Of a stretch of 64,000 nt of DNA, positions 17,398 to 26,170 are shown piece after piece; the stretch's first letter is position 1; the number at the start of each line of letters is the position of its first letter. The position numbers were made by a program, and so were the translations under genes. The notes under the pieces were generated by a model. It made no database searches. It was not told where the DNA came from and saw nothing but the letters and a program-made list of their open reading frames with translations. Source of the stretch: Clostridium sp. CMCC3677 (GTDB lineage: Bacteria > Bacillota > Clostridia > Clostridiales > Clostridiaceae); contig NZ_JAMQHS010000006.1 of assembly GCF_023845585.1 (NCBI RefSeq), positions 1-64,000 of the forward strand, given 5' to 3'.

Positions 17398-18636
17398 ATG
17401 AAAAGACTATTTACAATTCTTCTATCTACCTTAATGTTATTTTTAATAGGATGTAGTCCCAGTACTCCTACTTTAAGTAATACTGAAAATTTAAAACCAT
17501 TAAGTACTGAAGAAAAATTAGAGGATTTTGAATATATGTATAAAATTCTAGAAGAAAACTATCCTTATTTTGAAGTTAACAAAAGAATGAATAATTTAGA
17601 TTGGTTATCCAAAAAGGATGATTATATTTCTATGATAAAAAATACTACTGATGATATAGACTTTTTTAATACATTAGAAAAAGTTTTATCTGATCTTAAC
17701 AATGGACATACTGATATGATTTCCAAAGAAAGATTTTCTCGCCTTAAAGCTTTATATGAGCAAGATCGCAAATCTAATAAAGCATGGGTAAAAAAATTAA
17801 ATGAACATAAAGTGCTTCAAAGATATGCCTTTAATTCAAATGATAAAAATTCTGATTTATCTTCATCTAATAAAGATAAGATAACAAAAGATAATATAAA
17901 TACTAAAATATTTGAAGAAGGTAAAGCTGCTTATCTGTCTATAAAATCACTTAATAGTTTTAATATAGAAAATGATTTTAAAATTATACTTCCATTTTTA
18001 AAAGAAATAAAAGACTATAAAGGATTAATTATAGATATAAGAGGTAATGGTGGTGGAGATACACGTTATTGGACTGACAATCTTGTCCCTGCTTTAATAA
18101 ATGAGCCTTTGAGTAGTTCAAATTACACAGTTTACAGAGGCGGAAATTTAACTGAGGAATTTGTTCAATGTAGATGGAATGGTGGCTATAAAAATTTTAA
18201 TTCTATTTCTGATATAGATAAAGAAAAACTAACAAATCCTCCTAAAGAATTAAAAGAAGATTTTAAATATTACTCTGCTGACACTATAAATATTTCACCA
18301 AAAAACCCTATTGATTTTAAAGGTAAAATATATTTACTAGTAGATAAATATGTTTTTTCTTCATCAGAAGCATTTGCAAGCTTTGCAAAAAATACTAAGT
18401 TTGCTACATTAATAGGTGAAAAAACTGGTGGAGATGGCATTGGTTCTGACCCTGCAATAGCAGTTCTTCCTAATAGTGGTTATATCTTTAGGTTTCCTAA
18501 AGAAATGGGATTAGCTGCTGATGGCAGTTGCAATTTTGAATGTAGAACAGATCCAGACATAATCATTGATGCTACAAAAACTTTAGATTTAAAAGATGAT
18601 AACTCGATTCAAAAAGCTATAGAACTTATAAATTAA
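17398..18636 (+). CDS. S41 family (tail-specific) peptidase lipoprotein
   Basis: A 412-aa protein with a lipoprotein signal (lipobox LIGC, Cys19), so it is anchored outside the membrane. The S41 fold is visible: IDIRGNGGGDTRYW near residue 220, then the nucleophile region YVFSSSEAFASFAKN near 320 with catalytic Ser, and EKTGGDGIGSDP near 343 with the general-base Lys. There is no PDZ domain, unlike CtpA. It is monogenic, with GAAAGGATAA before the ATG and a bidirectional terminator after. Substrate unknown. Confidence 0.85.
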   Translation: MKRLFTILLSTLMLFLIGCSPSTPTLSNTENLKPLSTEEKLEDFEYMYKILEENYPYFEVNKRMNNLDWLSKKDDYISMIKNTTDDIDFFNTLEKVLSDLNNGHTDMISKERFSRLKALYEQDRKSNKAWVKKLNEHKVLQRYAFNSNDKNSDLSSSNKDKITKDNINTKIFEEGKAAYLSIKSLNSFNIENDFKIILPFLKEIKDYKGLIIDIRGNGGGDTRYWTDNLVPALINEPLSSSNYTVYRGGNLTEEFVQCRWNGGYKNFNSISDIDKEKLTNPPKELKEDFKYYSADTINISPKNPIDFKGKIYLLVDKYVFSSSEAFASFAKNTKFATLIGEKTGGDGIGSDPAIAVLPNSGYIFRFPKEMGLAADGSCNFECRTDPDIIIDATKTLDLKDDNSIQKAIELIN

Positions 18637-18640
18637 TTAA

Positions 18641-18683
18641 AACCTCATAAATAGTTATTGTGATTAAAACTATTTATGAGGTT
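18641..18683. terminator. Bidirectional terminator between S41 peptidase and autolysin
   Basis: A 16-bp perfect inverted repeat (AACCTCATAAATAGTT and its complement) separated by 11 bases. It lies between two convergent genes and ends both. Confidence 0.8.
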
Positions 18684-18686
18684 ATA

Positions 18687-20735
18687 TTATTTATTTGATA
18701 TTATATTAAAATTTTCATCAATTGCTTCTGCAATTGCCTTTGCAACTTTCTTTTGATAATATGAATCTGCACATCTCTCTGCTTCTTCAGTATTGGTTAT
18801 AAATCCAACTTCAACTAAGACTGCTGGCATATTAGTATTTCTAAGTACAAATAATGTACGTTCAGAATCACTCTTAGCTCCACGATTTTTAGTATCTATG
18901 ACTTTTACAATACTATCATTTATAACTTTAGCCATTTTTTTGCTTTTTTCAAGTCTATTATAATCTAAATTCCCACCATACTTATCATCTTTAGGTGCAG
19001 TGCTATAATAAGTCTCAACCCCTTTAGCAGTTTCTACTGCTGAATTATGATGGATGCTTATAAAGAAATCGGCATTTTCATCATTAGCAGTATCTGTTTT
19101 ATGAGAAAGACTTGCTGTTAAAGATCCATAAGATGGTCTTTCTTTAGCTTTTCTTGTCATTATTACATTAAATCCTCTATCTTCTAATTCACTTTTAAGT
19201 TTAGATGCAACTTGTATATTTAAATCTGTTTCACTATAGGTTGTTCCATCGATTTTATTTTCAGATCCATAATCTTTTCCATAATCATGACCTGCATCTA
19301 TAACTATTGTTTTCTCTTCTGAATTTTTATCATTATCCTTCTTCATATCTTTGTCTTTATTTTTATCATTATACTTATTTGATTCTTTATCAGAAGATAA
19401 ACCCAATCTCTTACCATCTAAACCAATAACATATCCACCTATCACACTATCTACTATCATTTTTCCTGTATTTCCATCTAAATAATAATTATCTCCATTG
19501 CTTAAAATCCAACCTTTTGCTAATGATCCATCATCATTTAAGAAATACCAATTGTTATCAACATTAATCCAGCCTTTTGCCATGGCTCCAGTGTCATATA
19601 AATAATAACTTGTTCCATTAATATTTAACCAACCTATTTGCATATCTCCACTTAAACTGAAGTAATACCAATAATTATTGACTTTTTCCCAACCAACTTT
19701 CATTGAACCACTATTATCAAAATAATATATTTTATTGTTTATCTTATTAAGTCCATTCACCATAGCCCCACTATCTTTTAAATAGTACCATGTACCATTA
19801 ATGTTAAGCCATCCTTTTGCCATAGCTCCTGAGCTTTTTAAGTAATACCAAGTGTTATTTAAGTTTATCCAACCATTTTTCATATATCCATTTTGATCTA
19901 AATAATACCAATTTCCATCTGGATTTATCCATCCATTAGCCTTTGTATTATCTAATTTATAATATAACCAATATCCATTTGCATATTTCCAACCAATATT
20001 AGATGAAATATTAACATTATCACTATTTTGATTATTAGTAACTTCATTTATATTGGGTAAACTAGGCTTATTCTCTGGAATTGCTGGATTAGGTAATACA
20101 TTTGATGAATTACCTTTATCATCACTATCTTCTACTTTCGCTCCAGAATATCTTAATAAATCATTATAAAGAGCATTTACTTCTTTACCATATGTAGAAC
20201 TTGGAGCCCAAACACCACTTAATTCTTTAACTGTTTTTGCTTTTCCTTTTATAGTTCTAAAATTTCTTGGATCATAGCTGTCACTTTTAGGATATCCCTT
20301 GGCACCTGCATATAATGCTAAGTGATCCATGTGAGCTTGTACTCCTTCATCCCAATTATCAAATTTTTCATGGGCATTTTTATCATTGTCATCTCCACCT
20401 GCTGCTGTCTTAAGCCCACACGGATTATTATAACTTTCATCTAAAACACCAGTAAAATTACCATATCCAGTTTCTTTAGCTGATTGTACATATGCTATTG
20501 CTGGATTTACATCACCACAATCCTCTGCATATTCCCAATACAAATCTGCTAAACCAATAAAGGTCTTAGTTGCACCTTTAGATTTAGCCCAATTTTTAGC
20601 TTCTTTTACTGTTACATCATTATCTGATATTATTTTATTATCATTACTTGCAGCTTGTACATTCATTGTTGGAATACCAATAAACATTATTGCAACAGCA
20701 AATATAACAATAGTAAGTTTCTTCTTAATATTCAA
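18687..20735 (-). CDS. Bifunctional autolysin: glucosaminidase, wall-binding repeats, amidase_3
   Basis: A 682-aa secreted wall hydrolase. A signal peptide covers residues 1-28 (ends VQAA). A glucosaminidase domain spans about 45-200 with the catalytic-type Glu in QSAKETGYGNF. Nine or so ~20-aa wall-binding repeats (GWxNxxGxWYYLxxxGxM) lie at about 250-445. A charged Lys/Asp linker is followed by an N-acetylmuramoyl-L-alanine amidase_3 at about 475-680, with zinc and catalytic residues in DAGHDYG, SETDLN, ISIHHNS and LVEVGFITN. It cuts both glycan and peptide links in peptidoglycan. No partner gene is seen in an operon. Confidence 0.93.
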   Translation of the reverse strand: MNIKKKLTIVIFAVAIMFIGIPTMNVQAASNDNKIISDNDVTVKEAKNWAKSKGATKTFIGLADLYWEYAEDCGDVNPAIAYVQSAKETGYGNFTGVLDESYNNPCGLKTAAGGDDNDKNAHEKFDNWDEGVQAHMDHLALYAGAKGYPKSDSYDPRNFRTIKGKAKTVKELSGVWAPSSTYGKEVNALYNDLLRYSGAKVEDSDDKGNSSNVLPNPAIPENKPSLPNINEVTNNQNSDNVNISSNIGWKYANGYWLYYKLDNTKANGWINPDGNWYYLDQNGYMKNGWINLNNTWYYLKSSGAMAKGWLNINGTWYYLKDSGAMVNGLNKINNKIYYFDNSGSMKVGWEKVNNYWYYFSLSGDMQIGWLNINGTSYYLYDTGAMAKGWINVDNNWYFLNDDGSLAKGWILSNGDNYYLDGNTGKMIVDSVIGGYVIGLDGKRLGLSSDKESNKYNDKNKDKDMKKDNDKNSEEKTIVIDAGHDYGKDYGSENKIDGTTYSETDLNIQVASKLKSELEDRGFNVIMTRKAKERPSYGSLTASLSHKTDTANDENADFFISIHHNSAVETAKGVETYYSTAPKDDKYGGNLDYNRLEKSKKMAKVINDSIVKVIDTKNRGAKSDSERTLFVLRNTNMPAVLVEVGFITNTEEAERCADSYYQKKVAKAIAEAIDENFNIISNK

Positions 20736-20827
20736 TATTATTCATCCCCTTTTATGTTATATTTTAACACTAAATACATGTTTTAACTACATAATATTCC
20801 CTTGTAATATATTAATTTTTTATTAAG

Positions 20828-20862
20828 ACTACGTTTTAAATATGCGTGGATATATGCAATAG
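20828..20862. repeat. Weak third copy of the palindromic intergenic repeat
   Basis: ACGTTTTAAATATGCG followed by GATATATGCAATA resembles the right arm of the 13914-14010 element read from its outer end. It lies in the 275-bp gap between the PilZ gene and the autolysin. The match is short, so this copy is tentative. Confidence 0.3.
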
Positions 20863-20931
20863 ATTAAGTGGTATTGTAATTTGGCTTTAAGAATTCTTAA
20901 TTTGAAATTTATTTACTTATACAAAAAATTC

Positions 20932-20966
20932 ACAAAAAAAAGACCATAAATATTTAATTTATAGTC
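20932..20966 (-). terminator. Terminator of the PilZ gene
   Basis: GACTATAAAT/ATTTATGGTC stem followed on the minus strand by a run of T, about 45 bp beyond the PilZ stop. Confidence 0.65.
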
Positions 20967-21010
20967 CTAAATTTCATAATAAAATTTTATTTTACTTATA
21001 TATTTCAAAA

Positions 21011-21640
21011 TTATTTTGGATAATATTTGAAAAATTTGGTATTATAATTTTTAAGTATAAAATTTTCTAACAAATAATTTTCTGATGCATTTTTTAGTAT
21101 GAATTCACATCCATAATAATATAAATTATCCTTTTCATATTTTCTTTTAGTAATAGTTTCTATATATATTTTTTTATCTTCTATAGGTAATTCAATGAAA
21201 AAGTTAATATCTTCTGGAATGTCTAAAACACACTCTAATAGTATTCCTCTAATACTTAAATTTTTACTTGTCATAAAAATAGGTTTAGATAGCTGCATTA
21301 CGTTTTCACATATGTTACGTATCTTAGCTACTTTTAAAGGTATATTTACAATAATTCTATTGTTATTTCTTCTTTCTTTATCTAGTAAAAACTTTATATT
21401 TTTAACCACTATAGTATTTTTTAATATATTATTTATGATACCATTGTATATGGAGATACCTTGATTATTATTAAAAATATTTATAAAAACTTCTTCCCCA
21501 ACTTTTAACTTCGTTTTTTCATTAGCACATATAATTAAAATATCTTTCTGGAATTTTTGAACTATTCCCATAGTTATTATTTTTTCATCAATAGAAGTTA
21601 ATTTTGCTAAAGAATATTCAATACTATTTTTTATTACCAA
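21011..21640 (-). CDS. PilZ domain (YcgR-like) c-di-GMP-binding protein
   Basis: A 209-aa cytoplasmic protein. The N-terminal half is a YcgR-N-like beta domain (KLKVGEEVFINIF). The C-terminal half is PilZ, with the ligand motif RRNNNRIIVNIP (RxxxR) near residue 98 and NLSIRG (variant of N/DxSxxG) near 135. Such proteins transmit c-di-GMP levels to motility or exopolysaccharide systems. It stands alone with its own terminator. The motif fit is good. Confidence 0.75.
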   Translation of the reverse strand: MVIKNSIEYSLAKLTSIDEKIITMGIVQKFQKDILIICANEKTKLKVGEEVFINIFNNNQGISIYNGIINNILKNTIVVKNIKFLLDKERRNNNRIIVNIPLKVAKIRNICENVMQLSKPIFMTSKNLSIRGILLECVLDIPEDINFFIELPIEDKKIYIETITKRKYEKDNLYYYGCEFILKNASENYLLENFILKNYNTKFFKYYPK

Positions 21641-21894
21641 ACTTATTAAACTCCTTCTAATATATATAGTTAATATTATAAATATAGTTTTCTATATAAT
21701 ATTAATATTTCCATATATATACTCGTGCTAAAATTTGCTAATATTAATAGTAAATTTTATAAATTATAAAATTTATAAAAATATAACATTAAAATATCAA
21801 ATATATATTAAATAAGCTATTTAAAAATAATATTATTAAAATTTTTTCACATTAAACTTAAATGTCTCTTTACTTTTCACTCCATATTCTAACA

Positions 21895-23190
21895 TTATAT
21901 TTTTTCAATTTTAGATATATTTTTCCCTTTGTATACATTGATTATAATTCCAACTATAAACATGTTTATAATGGTACTTGTTCCTCCATAACTTATAAAA
22001 GGTAGTGGCATAGGGGAATGCACACTTATAGTAATTCCAAAAGTCATTAATACATTGCAAATAAATTGAATTGTTATTATGGATACAACTCCTAAAACTA
22101 AAGATTTAGCATAAGTATTTTTTACACATACTGCTACTTTAATCATTCTTATTATTAATACTCCAATTAAAGTAATAATTACAATTCCAACTATCCAACC
22201 AAAATTATATATTATATATGAAAGAATATAATCAATATAAAACTCTGGAATAATATTTTTATCAAAGTTAGTAGCTCTTCCAATTAATACTGACGAATCT
22301 CTAATTATTTTAAGTTGATTATAAATATATCCATATCCATTAATATTATTACTTCTATCAATGAAATTTGAAATAGTATCAAAACCTATTTTGCTTAAAA
22401 TCATAATTAATGTTTCAATACTAATAAATAATCCTAATATCTTTTTGCTTGATTTTGATAAATATACTAATATAATCAATGAAATTCCATAAATAATAAA
22501 ACTAAATAGTGAATTTGTTCTGACAAGTAATACCAATGGTAATAAGCCTAAAAATAAAGCTATTATAATTTTTCTTTTATTAGTCCAATCATACTTATCA
22601 TATATTCCTGCTAAAGCAATTACTATTATTATTGGTGCAAAATATCCAATATTTATAGTTAATCCACCTATTGGTAACCATTGTCTTACTCCATTAAAAC
22701 CTTGAATTCCTGAAAATACAGTATAAGCTAAAGAGAATAAACCAATAGCATAAATATATTTTGAATACTTTTTAATTTGCCTATAATCAATGAAGCATGA
22801 CATTATAAATACAAATATGGCCAGTATGCTAAATATAATATTATTCTTTGATATATGATTATTTTCAAGTTCTACATTCCACTCAAAAAACCTTATTATT
22901 ACAGCACTAAATAATACCAATCCAATACTTAACGCTATTATGCTCCATTCTGGCTTAGACTTATGTAGCATATTAAGTTCACTTCCTACATGTTTAGAAG
23001 AGCCCATTTCGTTAATTGCTTTCTTTAAAGCCTTCTCTTTTTTTTCTCCTGATTTTATATATTCATTTGTCTTTTCCTCTAAATGTGCACTTAGTTCATC
23101 TCTTATTTCATTATGCATTCTTTTATTCTTTACTTGTGAACACACATCATTAATATATTTTTTTATATCATCACTATCTTTTATATTCAT
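21895..23190 (-). CDS. Helical permease-prefix domain fused to FtsW/RodA-type membrane protein
   Basis: A 431-aa protein. Residues 1-80 form a charged helical DUF1700/permease-prefix domain (EIRDELSAHLEEKTNEYIKSGEKKEKAL). The rest is a polytopic FtsW/RodA/SpoVE-like domain with about ten helices, including GFNGVRQWLPIGG near 175 and the C-terminal PFISYGGTS that is the family hallmark. FtsW/RodA proteins are peptidoglycan glycosyltransferases; the prefix domain is known from anti-sigma-like and permease proteins beside ECF sigma factors or PadR regulators. It is the third gene of a sigma-PadR-FtsW operon, so it is probably a regulated envelope enzyme or a membrane partner of the sigma factor. 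Confidence 0.8.
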   Translation of the reverse strand: MNIKDSDDIKKYINDVCSQVKNKRMHNEIRDELSAHLEEKTNEYIKSGEKKEKALKKAINEMGSSKHVGSELNMLHKSKPEWSIIALSIGLVLFSAVIIRFFEWNVELENNHISKNNIIFSILAIFVFIMSCFIDYRQIKKYSKYIYAIGLFSLAYTVFSGIQGFNGVRQWLPIGGLTINIGYFAPIIIVIALAGIYDKYDWTNKRKIIIALFLGLLPLVLLVRTNSLFSFIIYGISLIILVYLSKSSKKILGLFISIETLIMILSKIGFDTISNFIDRSNNINGYGYIYNQLKIIRDSSVLIGRATNFDKNIIPEFYIDYILSYIIYNFGWIVGIVIITLIGVLIIRMIKVAVCVKNTYAKSLVLGVVSIITIQFICNVLMTFGITISVHSPMPLPFISYGGTSTIINMFIVGIIINVYKGKNISKIEKI

Positions 23191-23289
23191 CTTTCCATCA
23201 CCTCACCAGATTATCATTCATTTTTAACTTATTAAACATTAACACTTTAACTACTTTTTATTATTTAAGTATCTTATTTTAAAATATAC

Positions 23290-23715
23290 TTATGTTATCT
23301 TTTGTAATTTTCCCATATTTTCTAACATTTTAATGTTTTTAGTATCCTCAGCCCTAAATTTTAAATATCCTCTTCCTTTTCTAGTTAATCTATAATATTT
23401 TTTATCTATATTATCACTTTCACGAATCCAGTATGATTCTAATAAAGCATTTCTTTCTAAGTAATGTAAAATTGGATATATTTCACCTTCTTGCATTAGA
23501 AATGTATCCTTAGACTTAATTCCTAATTCTTTAATTATTGCATATCCATACATATCCTTTCTTTGAATTAATTCTAGTATTAATATTTCTAAATCAATTT
23601 TTTTATTTTCTATTTTTTCCTCTTCTCTCACTACATTTAAAATATTCTGTAATATTTCTTCTTTAGATTCTAATCCTTTGTGAATTGCTTTTTTAACTAT
23701 ATCCTCTTTATTCAA
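23290..23715 (-). CDS. PadR family transcriptional regulator
   Basis: A 141-aa protein. The PadR winged helix begins near residue 42 (LEILILELIQRKDMYGYAIIKEL) with the wing GEIYPILHYLERNALLES. A ~35-residue N-terminal extension is unusual for short PadRs. It sits between the ECF sigma gene (11-bp gap) and the FtsW-like gene, and should be a local repressor of the operon. Confidence 0.85.
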   Translation of the reverse strand: MNKEDIVKKAIHKGLESKEEILQNILNVVREEEKIENKKIDLEILILELIQRKDMYGYAIIKELGIKSKDTFLMQEGEIYPILHYLERNALLESYWIRESDNIDKKYYRLTRKGRGYLKFRAEDTKNIKMLENMGKLQKIT

Positions 23716-23726
23716 AATACACCCTC

Positions 23727-24251
23727 CTATATTTCAAATTCTTCATTTATTTTATTCATTGTTCGATACAGTCTATTTTTAACAGTGGACTCGCTTACAT
23801 TAAGGCTCTTACTTATATCTTTTATTTTCAAATCACTTTGAAAATATAAAACAAATATCTTAAAAGTAAGCATATCCTTTTTCTTTATATACCCCCATAT
23901 TTCCTCACATAATGCTTCTTCTTCATAGTTATATTCAATATTTAAATTCTCCTGAATGTTTTTAAATTGTTTCTCATCATTTAGTGAAAATATTGGAATA
24001 TGATTTTGAAACATTTTTAATAATCCATAATGCTTATATACTTCATTTCTTGCAATTCTTATTAAATACTTTTTATATTCTTTTATTTCTCTTTTATTTT
24101 TTAAAGCTTTATAAAAATTCAAATATATATTTTGCATTATATCTGCTATATCATCACTACTTCTACATTTTGATACTACATATCTTAATACATCATCATA
24201 AGTATTGTTGTATATGTCAGTAATTAATTTTTCAATATTTGTTTCTTGCAC
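23727..24251 (-). CDS. ECF-type RNA polymerase sigma factor
   Basis: A 174-aa sigma-70 family protein with region 2 (DDIADIMQNIYLNFYKAL, about 30-48) and region 4 helix-turn-helix (LKIKDISKSLNVSESTVKNRL, about 140-160). The start is GTG at 24249-24251 with AAGGAGTG ahead. No separate anti-sigma gene is seen; the helical prefix of the FtsW-like protein may take that role (inference). A candidate self-recognised promoter lies just upstream. Confidence 0.85.
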   Translation of the reverse strand: MQETNIEKLITDIYNNTYDDVLRYVVSKCRSSDDIADIMQNIYLNFYKALKNKREIKEYKKYLIRIARNEVYKHYGLLKMFQNHIPIFSLNDEKQFKNIQENLNIEYNYEEEALCEEIWGYIKKKDMLTFKIFVLYFQSDLKIKDISKSLNVSESTVKNRLYRTMNKINEEFEI

Positions 24252-24276
24252 ATTTCACACTCCTTACACTAATAAT

Positions 24277-24303
24277 GATACCTATATATTAAATTTTGTT
24301 TCA
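24277..24303 (-). promoter_or_regulatory. Candidate ECF promoter of the sigma-PadR-FtsW operon
   Basis: On the minus strand TGAAAC is followed after 16 bases by GTAT, an ECF-like -35/-10 pair. It lies about 27 bases before the GTG start, as expected if the sigma factor activates its own operon. Short A+T-rich matches like this can arise by chance. Confidence 0.35.
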
Positions 24304-24460
24304 ATAAAAATAATTTTTTTATAATTTATAATATATAATAAAATTATTTTATAAATTTAAAAACTCAAACAAACATTAAAGGAGAATGAAATGGATAAAA
24401 AAATTATATAATTAGGGACAATAAATAATTTTGTGTAAATTAGGAATTAACTCTCTGTAT

Positions 24461-24518
24461 AAAAAAGAACCTATAGGAATAGACACTTTTTATGTATGTC
24501 CATCATCTAGGTTCCATT
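24461..24518 (-). repeat. Hairpin repeat, copy 1 of 3
   Basis: GAACCTATAGGAATAGACACTTT pairs with a partly degenerate right arm ending CTAGGTTCC, followed on the minus strand by TTTTTT. Relatives are at 47581-47633 and 51645-51700. It lies in the 315-bp gap 24252-24566, which also holds an aborted reading frame with a good ribosome-binding site (MDKKII then stop, at 24391) and nothing else I can recognise. Confidence 0.55.
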
Positions 24519-24566
24519 TCATTAAAAATCAGTTTAGCTCTTTATAGAATCCATATATAAATCATT

Positions 24567-24839
24567 TTATATAACATTCTTTACAATATTACCAACAAAT
24601 CGCTCAAAATCATTTTGAACAATATCATATATCATCTCATCACTAATATCAAAATACATATGCACTATTCTATTCCTGAATTTAGCCATATTAAAATATA
24701 TTAATACATCTTCTTCAGCTATTATCCCATTATCAAATAATATTTCAAAGTGTTCCTTATTATCCTTTGGTCTTCCCCATCTGTTCCTAGAAATCAAATG
24801 ACTAGCTATACTAGCATTGCATCTATGCTCACTTATATA
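24567..24839 (-). pseudogene. HepT-like (DUF86) C-terminal remnant
   Basis: The frame carries the DUF86/HepT C-terminal half: HLISRNRWGRPKDNKEHFEIL, then GIIAEEDV and the RNase motif FRNRIVHMYFDI (R-x4-6-H-x-Y). The N-terminal half is missing, and the frame begins exactly where a truncated GrpB gene ends. HepT proteins are the RNase toxins of MNT/HepT pairs; no MntA antitoxin remains. A 76-aa product from ATG at 24795-24797 is conceivable but lacks the N-terminal helices. Confidence 0.65.
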
Positions 24840-25021
24840 TCAATAATTGGCTTTGCTGATAATCCTTCAACAGATGTGCTTCCTACATGTTCAATTGAAA
24901 TAATTTTTCCAGATAAAACTGCTAATAATTCATCTTTTATACTTTCAAGACTCTCTTTCCATTTTGGATTATAATCTTCTACTATTACGTGTTTAGTTAT
25001 CATCAAAAATCTCCCTTCCAA
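24837..25021 (-). pseudogene. GrpB family N-terminal remnant
   Basis: About 60 residues of a GrpB (UPF0157, nucleotidyltransferase-like) protein: [21 protein letters not shown], then [20 protein letters not shown]. The normal protein continues for another ~110 residues, but here it stops at once and HepT sequence follows in another frame. This is a deletion junction. A GGAAGGGAG site precedes the start, so a short peptide may still be made. Confidence 0.7.
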
Positions 25022-25029
25022 ATTGGAAT

Positions 25030-25728
25030 TTATCTATTGCATTTCCTTGCACGAACAATTATTACATCTGGTTTTTCTTTAACTCCAAAGCTTTCTTCAT
25101 AAAAACCATCAATTACAAAACCACTTTGAAAACATAGATTAAATATGTCTTGTAATGAACGATGATAATAACATTGTAATACTGGCTGACCTGAAATAGC
25201 CTCACCAGTATAACTATTAGCAGACAAATATTTCTCTGTTAGAGTCACAAAACAAGGATGTTGTGTGGAAAATACGAATATACCATCTTCTTTAAGAAGG
25301 CAATTTACACATTGAAATAAAATAGATATATCTGAAATATCCATAATAGCCATATTAGATACCACTTTACTATATGGTTTATCCTTTTTAAGCGAGAGAA
25401 GTTCATCTCTATTTGTTGCATCTATAACATGAAACTCAATTTTATTATTGTACTTATACTGTCTTTTCTCTGCCAATGTTATCATTTTTGAGCTGTAATC
25501 AAAAGCAACAACATCTGCTCCTTTTTCTGCAATATAGGCAGAGTAATTTCCATTTCCACAGGCAATATCAAGTATAAAATCATTTTCTTTAATATCAAGC
25601 AATTCACTTACTCTTGGTTTTACAACTTCTCTATGAAATTGATTTGACTCATCACCCATGCAGTTATCCCAAAACTGGGCATTAAATTCCCAAGCTTTTA
25701 AACTGTCTTCAACTGAATGTTTACTCAC
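25030..25728 (-). CDS. Class I SAM-dependent methyltransferase
   Basis: A 232-aa Rossmann-fold methyltransferase. Motif I is [16 protein letters not shown] near residues 53-68 (binds SAM), with the acidic loop [11 protein letters not shown] following. The substrate is unknown; the C-terminal half resembles small-molecule methyltransferases of the UbiE-like group. A GGGGGGAACC site precedes the start. It precedes the broken GrpB gene by 8 bp, and a structured leader candidate lies 120-245 bp upstream. Confidence 0.8.
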   Translation of the reverse strand: MSKHSVEDSLKAWEFNAQFWDNCMGDESNQFHREVVKPRVSELLDIKENDFILDIACGNGNYSAYIAEKGADVVAFDYSSKMITLAEKRQYKYNNKIEFHVIDATNRDELLSLKKDKPYSKVVSNMAIMDISDISILFQCVNCLLKEDGIFVFSTQHPCFVTLTEKYLSANSYTGEAISGQPVLQCYYHRSLQDIFNLCFQSGFVIDGFYEESFGVKEKPDVIIVRARKCNR

Positions 25729-25843
25729 AAATGGTTCCCCCCATTCAAATTACTATTTAACTAACTTATGAATTACTATTTATTTACTGGTAGATTATTT
25801 TTATTAGCACTATTAACATTTATAGTGTTACTTATAGATAAAA

Positions 25844-25971
25844 TATCAAAAAAATAGTAGCCCAGACTCGCAATTGGAAGCTACTATTTTTACAAACTAA
25901 AAATTTAGTCATACCAGTTGCATAAGTAACTAGAATTATATCTAGTAGAGTGTTCCAACACTCTACTTTTT
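25844..25971. promoter_or_regulatory. Structured leader or small-RNA candidate ahead of the methyltransferase
   Basis: Within the 442-bp gap 25729-26170 there are two strong hairpins: AATAGTAGC/GCTACTATT (25853-25888), followed by T on the minus strand, and AGTAGAGTGT/ACACTCTACT (25944-25967), followed by TTTTTT on the plus strand. Between them is a smaller stem. Read leftward this could be a leader with an attenuator upstream of the methyltransferase. I could not match it to a known riboswitch. Confidence 0.4.
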
Positions 25972-26135
25972 TATTATCTGTATTTTTTATTTATATTATA
26001 TCAAATTTTTATATAAAATAAACATAAAATTTTATAAAGCTAAACTGATCTACAACTTGGAATTTATAAGCTTAAATTTATACTTATCTTAAATAAATAA
26101 ACCTTATCATTACTTATAGATAAAATTTCTACACA

Positions 26136-26164
26136 AAAAATAAGATAGACTTTTTAGCCTATCT
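26136..26164 (-). terminator. Terminator of the second AAA ATPase gene
   Basis: AGATAGAC/GCCTATCT stem seven bases beyond the stop, followed on the minus strand by TATTTTTTG. Confidence 0.7.
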
Positions 26165-26170
26165 CTAATT

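Noticed and set aside
25844..25971. T-box or SAM riboswitch before the methyltransferase
   Set aside because: I looked for the T-box sequence and SAM-type core motifs and did not find them; kept only as an unassigned structured region.
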